DNA from: Porticoccus sp.
GTDB lineage: Bacteria > Pseudomonadota > Gammaproteobacteria > Pseudomonadales > Porticoccaceae
Length of the DNA: 64,000 nucleotides
Direction: 5' to 3'
NCBI GenBank assembly: GCA_018066715.1
Contig: JAGPWA010000091.1
Coordinates: 1-64,000 of the forward strand
Shown here: piece after piece, positions 30,427-41,702 of the stretch
How positions within the stretch are numbered: the stretch's first letter is position 1
How the letters are laid out: each line of letters begins with the position of its first letter
The notes under the pieces: generated by a model
What the model saw: only the letters and a program-made list of their open reading frames with translations
The model's database searches: none
What the model was told of the DNA's origin: nothing
Position numbers and translations under genes: made by a program

Positions 30427-32555
30427 AAGACGAATTCGATAAACTTAAAAAAGCCTTCACTGAAGCACCCGAAATAAAACCTTCACCAGAAGCCAAAAAA
30501 GCGGCCATTAATGTGGCCATGGCAGCCTTTGAGGCAGAAAAAGCAAAAAATCACCAAGGAAATCACGTCGATAGCCGTCTGAAAGAGCAAGACAACAAAC
30601 TTGTTGATCTGTTAACTCTTTCGCAATGGAGAATATCGATGAAAAAACTAACTTATCTATTACCAGGCGCTGCAGGTCTGGTTGTCCTGGCATTGGTAGC
30701 GGTCAATACCCATCAATTTCGCTTCCTATTTCCCAACGACACCTCAAGCATGGTAAATGAAGCTGAGCTCGCAAGTGTAAAAGTTAAGAGTAAATTTGAT
30801 ACAGAGAAATTTGCAGAGGGTGCTAGTGGTGACAGTTCTACTGCTCCTGCCCCATCATTCTTCCAATCTAAAAACCTAACGCCAGGCGAATACATTAATG
30901 AGCAGGGTGAAACTGTTATGAACAGGGACGTGGCAACAGCAAAAGAAAACGATAAGTTACGCCAAATACCTGAAGGTATTGAACCTGGTAGTGTGGCGCA
31001 CACAATGTGGTTACTTGATCAGCCCGAAACCCCCACCTTGGCACGCAGCACACCTGATGCCAGTGTCGCCGGCATGATTGCACCTCAACCTGAAATAATG
31101 CCGCACCAGCAATACAAGGAGCAAGGACAGGATACATTTACAGCCATAGAAGCTAACCCGCTAAAGCTGACACAACAAAACCCTGTTTCAACCTTCTCGA
31201 TTGACGTAGATACTGCCTCCTATAGTTTTGTGCGCGCTAGTTTAAATCAAAATTTATTGCCCCCCAAAGATGCGGTGCGCATTGAAGAGCTGATCAACTA
31301 TTTCCCTTATGACTATTTGCCACCCAAAGATCAACAAGCCCCTTTCGGGGTTAGCACCACGGTCATGCCCAACCCCTGGAACGAACATACCAAGCTGCTG
31401 CATATCGGTATTAAAGGCTACCAATTACCGGCGCAGACTCAACCACGTGCCAATCTGGTTTTTCTGCTGGACACCTCAGGCTCCATGAACCAGCCAAACA
31501 AGCTGCCCCTACTGAAAAACTCGTTTAAATTGTTACTTTCAACCCTGTCAGACGAAGATACGGTTTCCATTGTGAGCTACGCGGGTAGTGCGGGCACCGT
31601 GCTTGAACCCACCAAGGTGAAAAACAAGGCCGCCATATTGAGTGCACTTTCGCGTCTTAATGCGGGGGGATCAACCTCTGGGGGCGAAGGCATTCGACTT
31701 GCCTATCAATTGGCTGAAGCAAACTTTGACCAAAACGGTGTCAATCGCGTCATTCTAGCGACGGATGGTGATTTTAATGTCGGTATCCGCAACCAGGAAG
31801 AATTGAAGGGCTTTATTGAACGTAAGCGTAACTCAGGCGTAATGCTATCGGTACTGGGTTTTGGTATGGGCAATTATAATGATGCGCTGATGCAAACCCT
31901 GGCGCAAAATGGCAACGGCAATGCTGCCTATATTGATAGCTTATCCGAAGCGCGCAAAGTACTGGTTGAAGAAGCCTCCTCAACGCTGTTTAGCATCGCC
32001 AAAGATGTCAAAATCCAGATGGAATTCAACCCTGCCGCTGTCAGCGAGTACCGCTTGATCGGCTATGAGACGCGCCAGCTTAAACGAGAAGATTTCAACA
32101 ATGATAAGGTCGATGCAGGTGATATTGGCTCAGGGCACTCGGTGACCGCAATTTATGAGATCACTCCAACAGAGTCAGGTGGAAAACGAATCGACGATCT
32201 ACGCTACCAAACGCCAGAAAAGGCAGATGTGTCGAGTACACAAACCGAATATGGTTTTCTCAAATTGCGCTACAAGTTGCCCGACAGTAACACCAGCCAA
32301 TTAATTGAACAGCCGGTACTAGTCTCGGAAAACTTTGACACCATTGATGCCGCTGATAATGATGTTCGTTTTGCAGTTGCTGTAGCCGCTTTTGGACAGT
32401 TATTACGCGGTGGCCAATATACCGCCGAATATGGCTATGATGAGCTGATTCAGATGGCGCAAAATGCGAAAGGAGGTGACCCATTCGGCTATCGTGCTGA
32501 GTTTATTACTCTGGTTCGTTTGGCTAAGTCAGCCGATGCTTTGCAAGCACAGTGA
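30423..32555 (+). CDS. YfbK-like vWA domain protein with cytoplasmic N-terminal region and one TM segment
   Basis: ATGA overlap with the sigma factor stop; TM LTYLLPGAAGLVVLALVAV; vWA LVFLLDTSGSMNQPNKLPLLK; C-terminal DPFGYRAEFITLVRLAKSA. Confidence 0.88.
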   Translation: MKDEFDKLKKAFTEAPEIKPSPEAKKAAINVAMAAFEAEKAKNHQGNHVDSRLKEQDNKLVDLLTLSQWRISMKKLTYLLPGAAGLVVLALVAVNTHQFRFLFPNDTSSMVNEAELASVKVKSKFDTEKFAEGASGDSSTAPAPSFFQSKNLTPGEYINEQGETVMNRDVATAKENDKLRQIPEGIEPGSVAHTMWLLDQPETPTLARSTPDASVAGMIAPQPEIMPHQQYKEQGQDTFTAIEANPLKLTQQNPVSTFSIDVDTASYSFVRASLNQNLLPPKDAVRIEELINYFPYDYLPPKDQQAPFGVSTTVMPNPWNEHTKLLHIGIKGYQLPAQTQPRANLVFLLDTSGSMNQPNKLPLLKNSFKLLLSTLSDEDTVSIVSYAGSAGTVLEPTKVKNKAAILSALSRLNAGGSTSGGEGIRLAYQLAEANFDQNGVNRVILATDGDFNVGIRNQEELKGFIERKRNSGVMLSVLGFGMGNYNDALMQTLAQNGNGNAAYIDSLSEARKVLVEEASSTLFSIAKDVKIQMEFNPAAVSEYRLIGYETRQLKREDFNNDKVDAGDIGSGHSVTAIYEITPTESGGKRIDDLRYQTPEKADVSSTQTEYGFLKLRYKLPDSNTSQLIEQPVLVSENFDTIDAADNDVRFAVAVAAFGQLLRGGQYTAEYGYDELIQMAQNAKGGDPFGYRAEFITLVRLAKSADALQAQ

Positions 32556-32613
32556 CCAGTACATGGCTAACGCGACCCTCGTTGATGCGATAAGCTCTAC
32601 AGTAATCTTAACG

Positions 32614-32657
32614 AATCAATAGGGTCGCTCCTCCTGCAAATCAAAATCAATAGGGTC
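32614..32657. repeat. direct repeat AATCAATAGGGTC (two copies)
   Basis: Copies at 32614-32626 and 32645-32657; second continues AGAGTCATTGA. Confidence 0.8.
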
Positions 32658-32670
32658 AGAGTCATTGAGT

Positions 32671-34005
32671 TCAAGCTTTTTTAAAGTAATCTCCAAACAC
32701 TTTTAACAATCCGCTAATTAAAGCACCCAAATCACCTTTAGAAATAATATAAGGCGGCATAATATAAACTCTGCTGCCAAAGGGCCTGACCCATATACCT
32801 TCTGCTACAAATAGCTTTTGAATCTTTGCTACATCTACGGGTTGTTTGGTTTCAATTACACCTACGGCACCTAAACAACGAACATCGGCAACATTATCGA
32901 AGTCATTTGCCGGTGCCAACCCAGACTTCAGTTGTTGTTCTATCTCTAAAATTCGAGCCTGCCAGTTAGTACTGAGTAGTAAATCAATACTCGCATTAGC
33001 GACAGAACAAGCGAGGGGATTACCCATAAACGTAGGGCCATGCATAAATACACCAGCCTCGCCGTTACAAATACCATCACTAATTTTTGTGGTACACAGG
33101 GTTGCAGCCAGAGTCATATAGCCGCCGGTCATGGCTTTGCCTAGACATAAAATATCAGGCGTTATCTCGGCCCATTCACAAGCAAACAACTTACCCGTTC
33201 GCCCAAAACCCGTGGCTATTTCGTCAGCTATTAGTAAAACATCATAATCATCACACAGCTCACGAACCCGTTTTAAATAAGTGGGTGAATAAAAATGCAT
33301 GCCCCCGGTGCCCTGCAGGATAGGCTCAAGAATAACCGCGGCTAACTCATGGCTGTGTTTCTCTAGGAGGTTCTTTATATCGGCAATATAGCTCTCGTCC
33401 CAATCATCGTGAAAACTACAGCGCGGAGATTCAGTAAACAACTGTTTGGCAAGCGTGCTACTGAATAAATGGTGCATACCTGTGACAGGGTCGCAGACCG
33501 ACATCGCCCCAAAAGTATCTCCGTGGTAACCCTTACGGAGGCTTAAAATGCGCGTTTTTTGTGGTTGCCCCAGAGAATACCAGTACTGAATGGCCATTTT
33601 CAGGGCAACTTCAACACTGACAGAGCCCGAATCGCTAAGAAAAACCTTCTCTAGACCTTCTGGGGTAATCTCGACCAGTGTTTTACAAAGCTGGGCGGCA
33701 GGTTCATGGGTAATACCACCAAACATCACATGTGACATGATGTCGACTTGGTCTTTTAGGGCTATATTTAAGGTAGGGTGGTTGTAACCATGAATGGCTG
33801 ACCACCAAGAGGACATGCCATCAATGAGTTCCCGGCCATCGGCCAGTTTTAGCCGTACACCACTGGCGCTAGCCACATGATAGGCTGGAATCGGAGCTGT
33901 GAGTGAAGAGTAGGGGTGCCAGATATGTTTCTGGTCAATGCTCGATACTTGCGATGTGGTCAGTTGTTCCATCGGGATACAGTTCACAGGCTGGGAAGTT
34001 GTCAT
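32671..34005 (-). CDS. bioA: adenosylmethionine-8-amino-7-oxononanoate aminotransferase
   Basis: HIWHPYSSLTAPIPAYHV, DGMSSWWSAIHGYNHP, IADEIATGFGRTG. Confidence 0.96.
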   Translation of the reverse strand: MTTSQPVNCIPMEQLTTSQVSSIDQKHIWHPYSSLTAPIPAYHVASASGVRLKLADGRELIDGMSSWWSAIHGYNHPTLNIALKDQVDIMSHVMFGGITHEPAAQLCKTLVEITPEGLEKVFLSDSGSVSVEVALKMAIQYWYSLGQPQKTRILSLRKGYHGDTFGAMSVCDPVTGMHHLFSSTLAKQLFTESPRCSFHDDWDESYIADIKNLLEKHSHELAAVILEPILQGTGGMHFYSPTYLKRVRELCDDYDVLLIADEIATGFGRTGKLFACEWAEITPDILCLGKAMTGGYMTLAATLCTTKISDGICNGEAGVFMHGPTFMGNPLACSVANASIDLLLSTNWQARILEIEQQLKSGLAPANDFDNVADVRCLGAVGVIETKQPVDVAKIQKLFVAEGIWVRPFGSRVYIMPPYIISKGDLGALISGLLKVFGDYFKKA

Positions 34006-34071
34006 TGTAAGGTGGTAGGGTACGTGGTATCAAAGAGCTTGGTAAATATAAAATGAGAGTCAGAGAGTAAA

Positions 34072-34875
34072 ATGACACTGATAAAACAGCTCAATAGTCT
34101 TATTTTTGGCCTTATGTTGGTTAGCATCACTGCCATGGCCGCACCCAGCCAAGATTACTGGGGTTTCTGGGACAAAAGTAGCCAACGTAATTTCGACAGA
34201 ATTGATCACAGTGCCTGGGACTCCATTCTGGGTAAATACGTCATTGATAACCATTCATCGGGCGTTAATCGCTTTCGTTACAGTGCCGTAGCGCCTGCTA
34301 GTCAGAAAATGCTGGCGCGCTACCTCGGAGACTTAGAGAATATCGACCCGAGGAAATATAACCGTAGAGAACAGCAGGCCTACTGGCTTAACTTCTACAA
34401 TGCGCTAACGGTGAAGCTTGTTCTAGACCACTATCCAGTCAAAAGCATCAATGACATTGACGGTGCGATGGATAATGCCTTGGTCAGAGTGGCTGGGAAG
34501 CATCTGAGCCTAAACGATATCGAACACCGAATTCTGATGCCTATTTGGAAAGACCATAAAACACATTTTGGTATTAGCTGTGCAAGTGTCAGCTGTCCTA
34601 ACTTGTTAACTCAGGCATTTACCAGTTCAAATGTAAATTCCATGCTAGAGAAAGCGGGCCATGACTATATCAATCATGCGCGAGGGGTTTTTCTCAAGAA
34701 CGGCAAGATGCAAGCATCGAGCATGTTTAATTGGTATCAGGATGACTTTGCCAAAGACGATAAAACGATGCTCAAGGTGTTTGCGCACTATGCTGATGAC
34801 CGACTGGCATTGTACCTTCTCGGTTTTCAGGGAGAGATTGATTACGTCTACGATTGGAGCCTAAACGCGCCATAA
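34072..34875 (+). CDS. DUF547 domain-containing secreted protein
   Basis: QQAYWLNFYNALTVKLVLDHYPVKSI, FGISCASVSCPNL. Confidence 0.85.
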   Translation: MTLIKQLNSLIFGLMLVSITAMAAPSQDYWGFWDKSSQRNFDRIDHSAWDSILGKYVIDNHSSGVNRFRYSAVAPASQKMLARYLGDLENIDPRKYNRREQQAYWLNFYNALTVKLVLDHYPVKSINDIDGAMDNALVRVAGKHLSLNDIEHRILMPIWKDHKTHFGISCASVSCPNLLTQAFTSSNVNSMLEKAGHDYINHARGVFLKNGKMQASSMFNWYQDDFAKDDKTMLKVFAHYADDRLALYLLGFQGEIDYVYDWSLNAP

Positions 34876-34994
34876 ACAGCGTGGTTTTATATAAGTTGAT
34901 AAGGGTGTAGTTTTCTATATTTTACTTTAAAATTACCCTTCAACTATCTAATATATATGAAATATTATTTCAAATGGTATTTAAAATATAACAA

Positions 34995-35015
34995 GGGAGA
35001 TACAGCGTATCTCCC
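34995..35015 (-). terminator. hairpin downstream of pyrE (possible terminator)
   Basis: GGGAGATAC-AGC-GTATCTCCC perfect 9-bp stem; weak T-richness on - strand side. Confidence 0.45.
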
Positions 35016-35038
35016 CTTAAAAAAGTAAGATTATAAAA

Positions 35039-35725
35039 TTAGCTTTCCGCGCCACCGTGAGCGAGAGACCATTCTTCAGGCGCATTAAGAAAGGCTTCGA
35101 TTTCGGCCAGTGATTGATCGTCCATCTCACCGCTTTCCTTGCAGACTTCTAAAACATCCCACCAGGTAGTTAGCGAGTGCAGGTTAATACCAGCTTTTGC
35201 GAGATTTTCACGGGTGCCGGGGAAGATATCGTAGAAGAAAATAACGAATGTATCCGTTACTTCAGCGCCCGCTTTTCGGAGCGCGTCACAGAAGGTGATC
35301 TTGCTGCCGCCGTCAGTGGTCAGGTCTTCAACCAGTAGCACTTTAGAGCCTTCCGTCAGTGAACCTTCTATCTGAGCATCGCGCCCAAAGCCCTTTGGCT
35401 TCTTGCGAACATACTGCATCGGTAGGGAAAGTCTTTCGGACAGCCAGGCAGCAAAGGGGATGCCAGCTGTTTCGCCGCCAGCGATGGCGTCGATAGATTC
35501 AAAGCCGATATCACGCAGAATAACCGAAGCACCGAAATCCATAAGAGTAGAGCGTACTCTAGGGAATGATATGATTTTCCGGCAATCGATATAAACCGGG
35601 CTGGCCTTGCCAGAAGTCAGTATATAAGGATCATTGGGTCGGAAGTTGATAGCTCCGATTTCCAGCAACATTTTAGCGGTCAATTTGGCGATAAGTTGCT
35701 TATCAGGAAAGCTATTAAAAGACAT
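35039..35725 (-). CDS. pyrE: orotate phosphoribosyltransferase
   Basis: [20 protein letters not shown]-like motif ([16 protein letters not shown]), [14 protein letters not shown]. Confidence 0.95.
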   Translation of the reverse strand: MSFNSFPDKQLIAKLTAKMLLEIGAINFRPNDPYILTSGKASPVYIDCRKIISFPRVRSTLMDFGASVILRDIGFESIDAIAGGETAGIPFAAWLSERLSLPMQYVRKKPKGFGRDAQIEGSLTEGSKVLLVEDLTTDGGSKITFCDALRKAGAEVTDTFVIFFYDIFPGTRENLAKAGINLHSLTTWWDVLEVCKESGEMDDQSLAEIEAFLNAPEEWSLAHGGAES

Positions 35726-36091
35726 AATGAATCCTTTGTAAGGGTGTTTCAGTTAGGGCTAAATCCATTCATTCACACATTGCCCGGTGATAGATTGCCC
35801 GGTAAAAGATAGTGGATAAATACGATCGACTGTTTTCCAGATGGAGTGGCTAAACGTAGAGCCTTGGAAAAGGCGAATTTTGCCAGAATAGGTCACCATA
35901 ATCCATCGGAACAACGTGGTTCTCGTTAATAGGGGCGTGAGTATTCCACTCTAAACCTGAGCGCTAGATCCAGCATAATAGACAGAATTCACAAACAAAT
36001 CAGTCAGCAACACACTGAATTATAGGAATTATGCGTGGGGTGCCAGATGAAATAACACATTCGTTAGTGATTAATGGATACCCGTGCCGGG

Positions 36092-36706
36092 TTAGCTGGA
36101 ATTACCTGTCGATACTGATTTCTGAATCAATGGGATTAAGGGTTCTGGTAACGTGAGATTACCCGCAAGTGCGAATGTATGTGCCTCTGGCGACATTTTC
36201 CCCCACGTTTTATGAATGATGCCGACCCATTTTTCTTCTTCGTATTCAGGGTGTTTATCGTAAAAGGCTAGCATGTAATGTTCAATAAACACCAAGCTGG
36301 CCACATCCTCCAGCAGCTGGGTGTCAGCATTTACCTTGAGTCCTCGTTTTCCAATGGCTTTCTTTACGCGCTCTAGTGATGCGTCATCATAACCAGCCTT
36401 GGCCATTAGAAGGGTAGTGCTATCAGCATGAAAGTGATACAGGCTATTTCGCCACTGATGATAACCTTGGCGATTCATCGGGTAAGTATCACGTGGCGTT
36501 TTCCACCGCTGGATATGCTGACCACGAATAGCCAGTTTGGCCACATCATCCGTCACGGGTTGATAACGTTCCAGCATGTCAGACATGCGATGTGAATAAA
36601 GTAGCTCTTTCGGCCAATCTTTACCCTCAGCCGTTTCAATGTTTGGGTCTTCACGGTTGGCTGCATCTATCAGGGAAATAACCAGGTCATAGGCTCGTTG
36701 TGTCAA
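36092..36706 (-). CDS. DUF4202 family protein
   Basis: AYDLVISLIDAANREDPN, ELLYSHRMSDMLERY, RGQHIQRWKTPRDTYPMNRQGYHQWR. Confidence 0.85.
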   Translation of the reverse strand: MTQRAYDLVISLIDAANREDPNIETAEGKDWPKELLYSHRMSDMLERYQPVTDDVAKLAIRGQHIQRWKTPRDTYPMNRQGYHQWRNSLYHFHADSTTLLMAKAGYDDASLERVKKAIGKRGLKVNADTQLLEDVASLVFIEHYMLAFYDKHPEYEEEKWVGIIHKTWGKMSPEAHTFALAGNLTLPEPLIPLIQKSVSTGNSS

Positions 36707-36853
36707 TTGTCTTTTCCAAAAATGAATAACTGCTTATTCTAAACGATTGTTAGATGGAGAGGGCATGATCGGGAAGAGGGGCTAAGTTCTACTACAAATG
36801 ACCATAAGCCTCTTAAGTCGACATATGACCTCATAACTGTTTCCAAATACTTG

Positions 36854-36881
36854 ATTTAACATAATATACATTATGCGCAGT
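36854..36881 (-). other. dif: dif site (XerCD chromosome dimer resolution site)
   Basis: ATTTAACATAA-TATACA-TTATGCGCAGT; reverse complement ACTGCGCATAATGTATATTATGTTAAAT differs from E. coli dif GGTGCGCATAATGTATATTATGTTAAAT only at the first two bases. Confidence 0.9.
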
Positions 36882-37383
36882 TGTCTGTTTGGGTAATATG
36901 ATCCAGTTAGGGCTATCAAGCATCGTATTTAAAGTTTTTTACCCATAGTTTGTGCAATTGGCTAATACAGTTGTCGTTAAGCGGCGTTGCGCTACGTATG
37001 CCTCGTTTAAACACCCTGCGTGGTGGTGGTTTGCTCCGGCTATGCGTATATAGAAAAGATGCTGCGGGCTCTACTCTGGTTGAGAACGAGGTAGTTGTGC
37101 TGCCGGCCTGTTGGCGTATTTACTAAATGGACAGGTAAACAGTAGGTGGGATTTATCTTGGTCACGCTACATTGCTGTATTAGGCGAGCTATATCGCTTC
37201 AATGTGTATCGTTGTTTGGCTAGCTAACTTGTTTGTTGTGATGAATTGGAGGACGTAAATAACAGTTCACTTGTGTGATGGGTCATTTCTACAGATAAGA
37301 TTTTAAGTACGCCAAAGCTGAATCCAATTTGTAAAAGTTACGCATTGTAGCGCCACGTTCTTTTTTGATACAACTATATATGC

Positions 37384-37411
37384 ATTTAACATAACCTGTT
37401 GCGACACTTTG
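37384..37411 (-). repeat. second dif-like half-site: exact XerD arm with divergent central region and XerC side
   Basis: ATTTAACATAA-CCTGTT-GCGACACTTTG, same orientation as dif, 530 bp downstream. Confidence 0.5.
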
Positions 37412-37591
37412 CATAGTTGTTTAATAACAAATAGATAGATTGATATCTTAACAAGTTATGCCTGAAAATTGATGACGGTATTTTTAAAATTACTGCGAAA
37501 TTAGGGTGGTGAGATTAGGGGGCTTGGTGATGTAACCCCCTACTCTCTCTCATTAATAGATGATTTTTGTGAGGTTTTAATTTAATGAGAT

Positions 37592-38494
37592 TTATTTAGT
37601 TACTAAATACTCGATAAACCAATCAGTGGCAGCCTTTGACGCGATGTCAAATTCCTTCACATAGGCGTCAAAATGACCACCATTTAGTGAAACGATACGC
37701 TTGGGCTCAAGAGCCTGTTCATAGTTCTCAAATGCAAGGTCAGCTACGGTAAGCACGTCATTTTTTGCCACTAAGATCAGCAGAGGGGTTGGACTGATAA
37801 AACGGGTGTAACTGCCTGGTTCATATTCGGTGAACATCTCAACTGAGCGCAGCGTCACTTTGTTCTTCCATGATGGCGCACGACTACAATGCGTCTCACT
37901 GAACCACGTCCAACTGTCTGCTGTTGGTAGTGCAGAGGGTGCCGTTGGATCTTCATCGACCACAGGAATCATTGCCGGAGGCTTCCCCTGTGCCCTATTC
38001 CTGCGATCATCATCAAACATATTTCGTGTTGCGGCCATAAAATCGGCTCTGATCAAACGCTTTGCATTTCGGTTACCACTTGCCAGTGGCACTTGCGATA
38101 CAACACATTTCACTCTTCGATCGATTGCACCGACGACAAGTACGTGGCCACCACTATAACTAGAACCCCAAATCCCTATGCGGCTGCTATCAGTTTCATC
38201 CAATGTTTCTGCATAGGTGATAGCGTTACGATAGTCACGCACCTGCTGCCAAGGATCGATCTCCTGGCGAGGCTCTCCATCACTGGCACCGAAATTTCGG
38301 TTGTCGAATACGATTACGGCCATCCCAGCCATTGCAAAGGCTTCTGCGAAACGATCTAAATACATTTCTTTTACAGCTGAAAACCCATGCGCCATGATAA
38401 TAGTAGGTGATTTTCCTTCTTGGTTGTCTGGCAGGTAATGCCAACCGCGTAAAGTCACGCCATCTTCGGTTTTGAATTCGATATCTTTTCGCAT
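37592..38494 (-). CDS. alpha/beta hydrolase
   Basis: PTIIMAHGFSAVKEMYLDRFAEAFAMAGMAVIVFDNRNFGASDG, GIWGSSYSGGHVL nucleophile elbow. Confidence 0.9.
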   Translation of the reverse strand: MRKDIEFKTEDGVTLRGWHYLPDNQEGKSPTIIMAHGFSAVKEMYLDRFAEAFAMAGMAVIVFDNRNFGASDGEPRQEIDPWQQVRDYRNAITYAETLDETDSSRIGIWGSSYSGGHVLVVGAIDRRVKCVVSQVPLASGNRNAKRLIRADFMAATRNMFDDDRRNRAQGKPPAMIPVVDEDPTAPSALPTADSWTWFSETHCSRAPSWKNKVTLRSVEMFTEYEPGSYTRFISPTPLLILVAKNDVLTVADLAFENYEQALEPKRIVSLNGGHFDAYVKEFDIASKAATDWFIEYLVTK

Positions 38495-38514
38495 GAGTTT
38501 ATTCCTTTTATTCG

Positions 38515-39861
38515 TTATTTCATGGTGACAAATTCTTCTGCAGCCGTTGGATGAATACCAATAGTCGCATCGAAGTCAGATTTGGTCGCACCGACTTTAA
38601 TGGCGATGGCAATACCTTGAATAATCTCACCAGCATGCTCTCCCACCATATGACAGCCCACTACCCTATCGGTGCTTTTTACCACGATTAGCTTCATGAA
38701 GATCTTGCCTTCACCACCCGCTAATGTTTCTTTCATCGGCCTAAAATGGCTTCTAAAGATCGATAGATCGTCACTGTGTCGTTCTATAGCTTGTTGCTCC
38801 GTTAAGCCTACTGATGCGGTGTTGGGCTGACTGAAGACGGCTGTGGGTATGTTGGTGTAGTCAATTGAGGTGGGCTCGCCGGTTGTGAGTGTCTTGGTAA
38901 GCGCCATTCCTTCAGTAATGGCTACAGGGGTTAACTCTACACGGCCTATAACATCACCCAGAGCGTAGATTGAAGGCTCTGCTGTTTGAAAATAATCATC
39001 TACGATGACTGAGCCATTAGGGCGTGTCTCTACCGCCGTGTTTTCTAGTCTGAGCCCTTCTGTATGGGGGCTACGTCCTGTGGCGTACATGATGAGCCCG
39101 GTATTCATGGACTCACCATTATTAAGGTCCACTTGATAGGTTGAGTTTTCACGTTGAGTTATTTTTTCAATATCAGTGGAAAAATGTAGGTGTATCCCGT
39201 GATTCTCAAGTTCTTCTTTTAGAACATGACGTAGGTCATCATCAAAGCCCCTTAGGAATAAGGGCCCGCGATAAACCAAATGAGTCTCGACACCAAGCCC
39301 ATTAAAGATGCCTGCAAACTCCACGGCAATATACCCACCGCCGACAATAATGATTTGTTTGGGGAGTGTCTCCAGGAAAAAAGCGTCATTGGAGGTAATA
39401 GCGAGTTCACTTCCGGGAAAATCGGGGACGTAAGGTACGCCGCCTGTGGCGATTAGAATCTTCTCACAACGATATTTGAGGCCGTTCACCTCTACGGTGT
39501 GTGGGTCAACAATCGATGCCCAGCCTTCTATTAGCGAAACCTTGGCGTTATCTAATAAGTTGCCATAGATCGAGTTAAGCCGCTCAATTTCACGGTTTTT
39601 GTTCTCACGTAGCGTTGGCCAGTCAAAATGTGTTTCACCAACCTGCCAACCAAAACCCTTAGCGGCTCGAAACTCTTCCGCAAAGGAGGATGCATAAACA
39701 AACAGTTTTTTGGGGACGCAGCCTATGTTGACGCAGGTTCCACCCAGATATTGAGATTCTGCAATGGCAACGCGCATGCCCTGTTGAGAACACATGCGAG
39801 CTGTTCGAACGCCGCCAGAACCAGCACCTATAACAAACAGATCAAAGTCAAAATCGCTCAT
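38515..39861 (-). CDS. gor: glutathione-disulfide reductase
   Basis: VIGAGSGGVRTARM, GGTCVNIGCVPKKLFVYAS. Confidence 0.94.
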   Translation of the reverse strand: MSDFDFDLFVIGAGSGGVRTARMCSQQGMRVAIAESQYLGGTCVNIGCVPKKLFVYASSFAEEFRAAKGFGWQVGETHFDWPTLRENKNREIERLNSIYGNLLDNAKVSLIEGWASIVDPHTVEVNGLKYRCEKILIATGGVPYVPDFPGSELAITSNDAFFLETLPKQIIIVGGGYIAVEFAGIFNGLGVETHLVYRGPLFLRGFDDDLRHVLKEELENHGIHLHFSTDIEKITQRENSTYQVDLNNGESMNTGLIMYATGRSPHTEGLRLENTAVETRPNGSVIVDDYFQTAEPSIYALGDVIGRVELTPVAITEGMALTKTLTTGEPTSIDYTNIPTAVFSQPNTASVGLTEQQAIERHSDDLSIFRSHFRPMKETLAGGEGKIFMKLIVVKSTDRVVGCHMVGEHAGEIIQGIAIAIKVGATKSDFDATIGIHPTAAEEFVTMK

Positions 39862-39947
39862 AACTTTTCCTTACAAAGTAGTTGCTGATGCCCAAGGCTA
39901 TGAAGCGTGACCGCTTATAATGCTAAGTTAGGCTTCATGCCTTCGAA

Positions 39948-41249
<1,302 letters not shown>

Positions 41250-41621
41250 CTAAAATAAACGGGTCAAAACAATTGCGCCCAGCGTTCCAGCCAGGCACAA
41301 CACGACATTTAGCACGACGTAAACTGCCGCCAGTGCAAAGTGGCCATTTTGCCACAAAGCGAGGGTATCAAGCGAGAAGGTTGAGAAGGTTGTAAAGGCG
41401 CCAAGAAAGCCCACCATCAGTAGGTTTCGTAATTCGGCAGGTAGTACCCCTCTCTCAATAATTAGGACATAGAAAAGGCCCATCAAGATACTGCCGCCTA
41501 CATTCACCACCAACGTACCTATGGGGAATCGGCCACCGAGCACGGGAAAAATGATGGCGTTGACGCCAAAACGTCCCATGGCGCCCAGTGCACCACCCAA
41601 AGCCACGGCTAACCATTGCAT
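41250..41621 (-). CDS. crcB: fluoride ion channel CrcB
   Basis: GGALGAMGRFGVNAI, GTLVVNVGGSILMG, GFLGAFTTFSTFSLDT. Confidence 0.94.
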   Translation of the reverse strand: MQWLAVALGGALGAMGRFGVNAIIFPVLGGRFPIGTLVVNVGGSILMGLFYVLIIERGVLPAELRNLLMVGFLGAFTTFSTFSLDTLALWQNGHFALAAVYVVLNVVLCLAGTLGAIVLTRLF

Positions 41622-41702
41622 ATGGGAAGCTCCTGACAAATATAGTGATGAGCTAGCAGGCTGGTTTGTATCTTGACGCACCGAGTCTTGTTTATCTTCG
41701 TT

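Noticed and set aside
36960-37260. Possible integron attC site around CGTTAAGCGGCGTTGCGC
   Set aside because: GTTAAGC fits the attC core consensus but no matching inverse core or extended imperfect palindrome was found, and there is no integrase gene.
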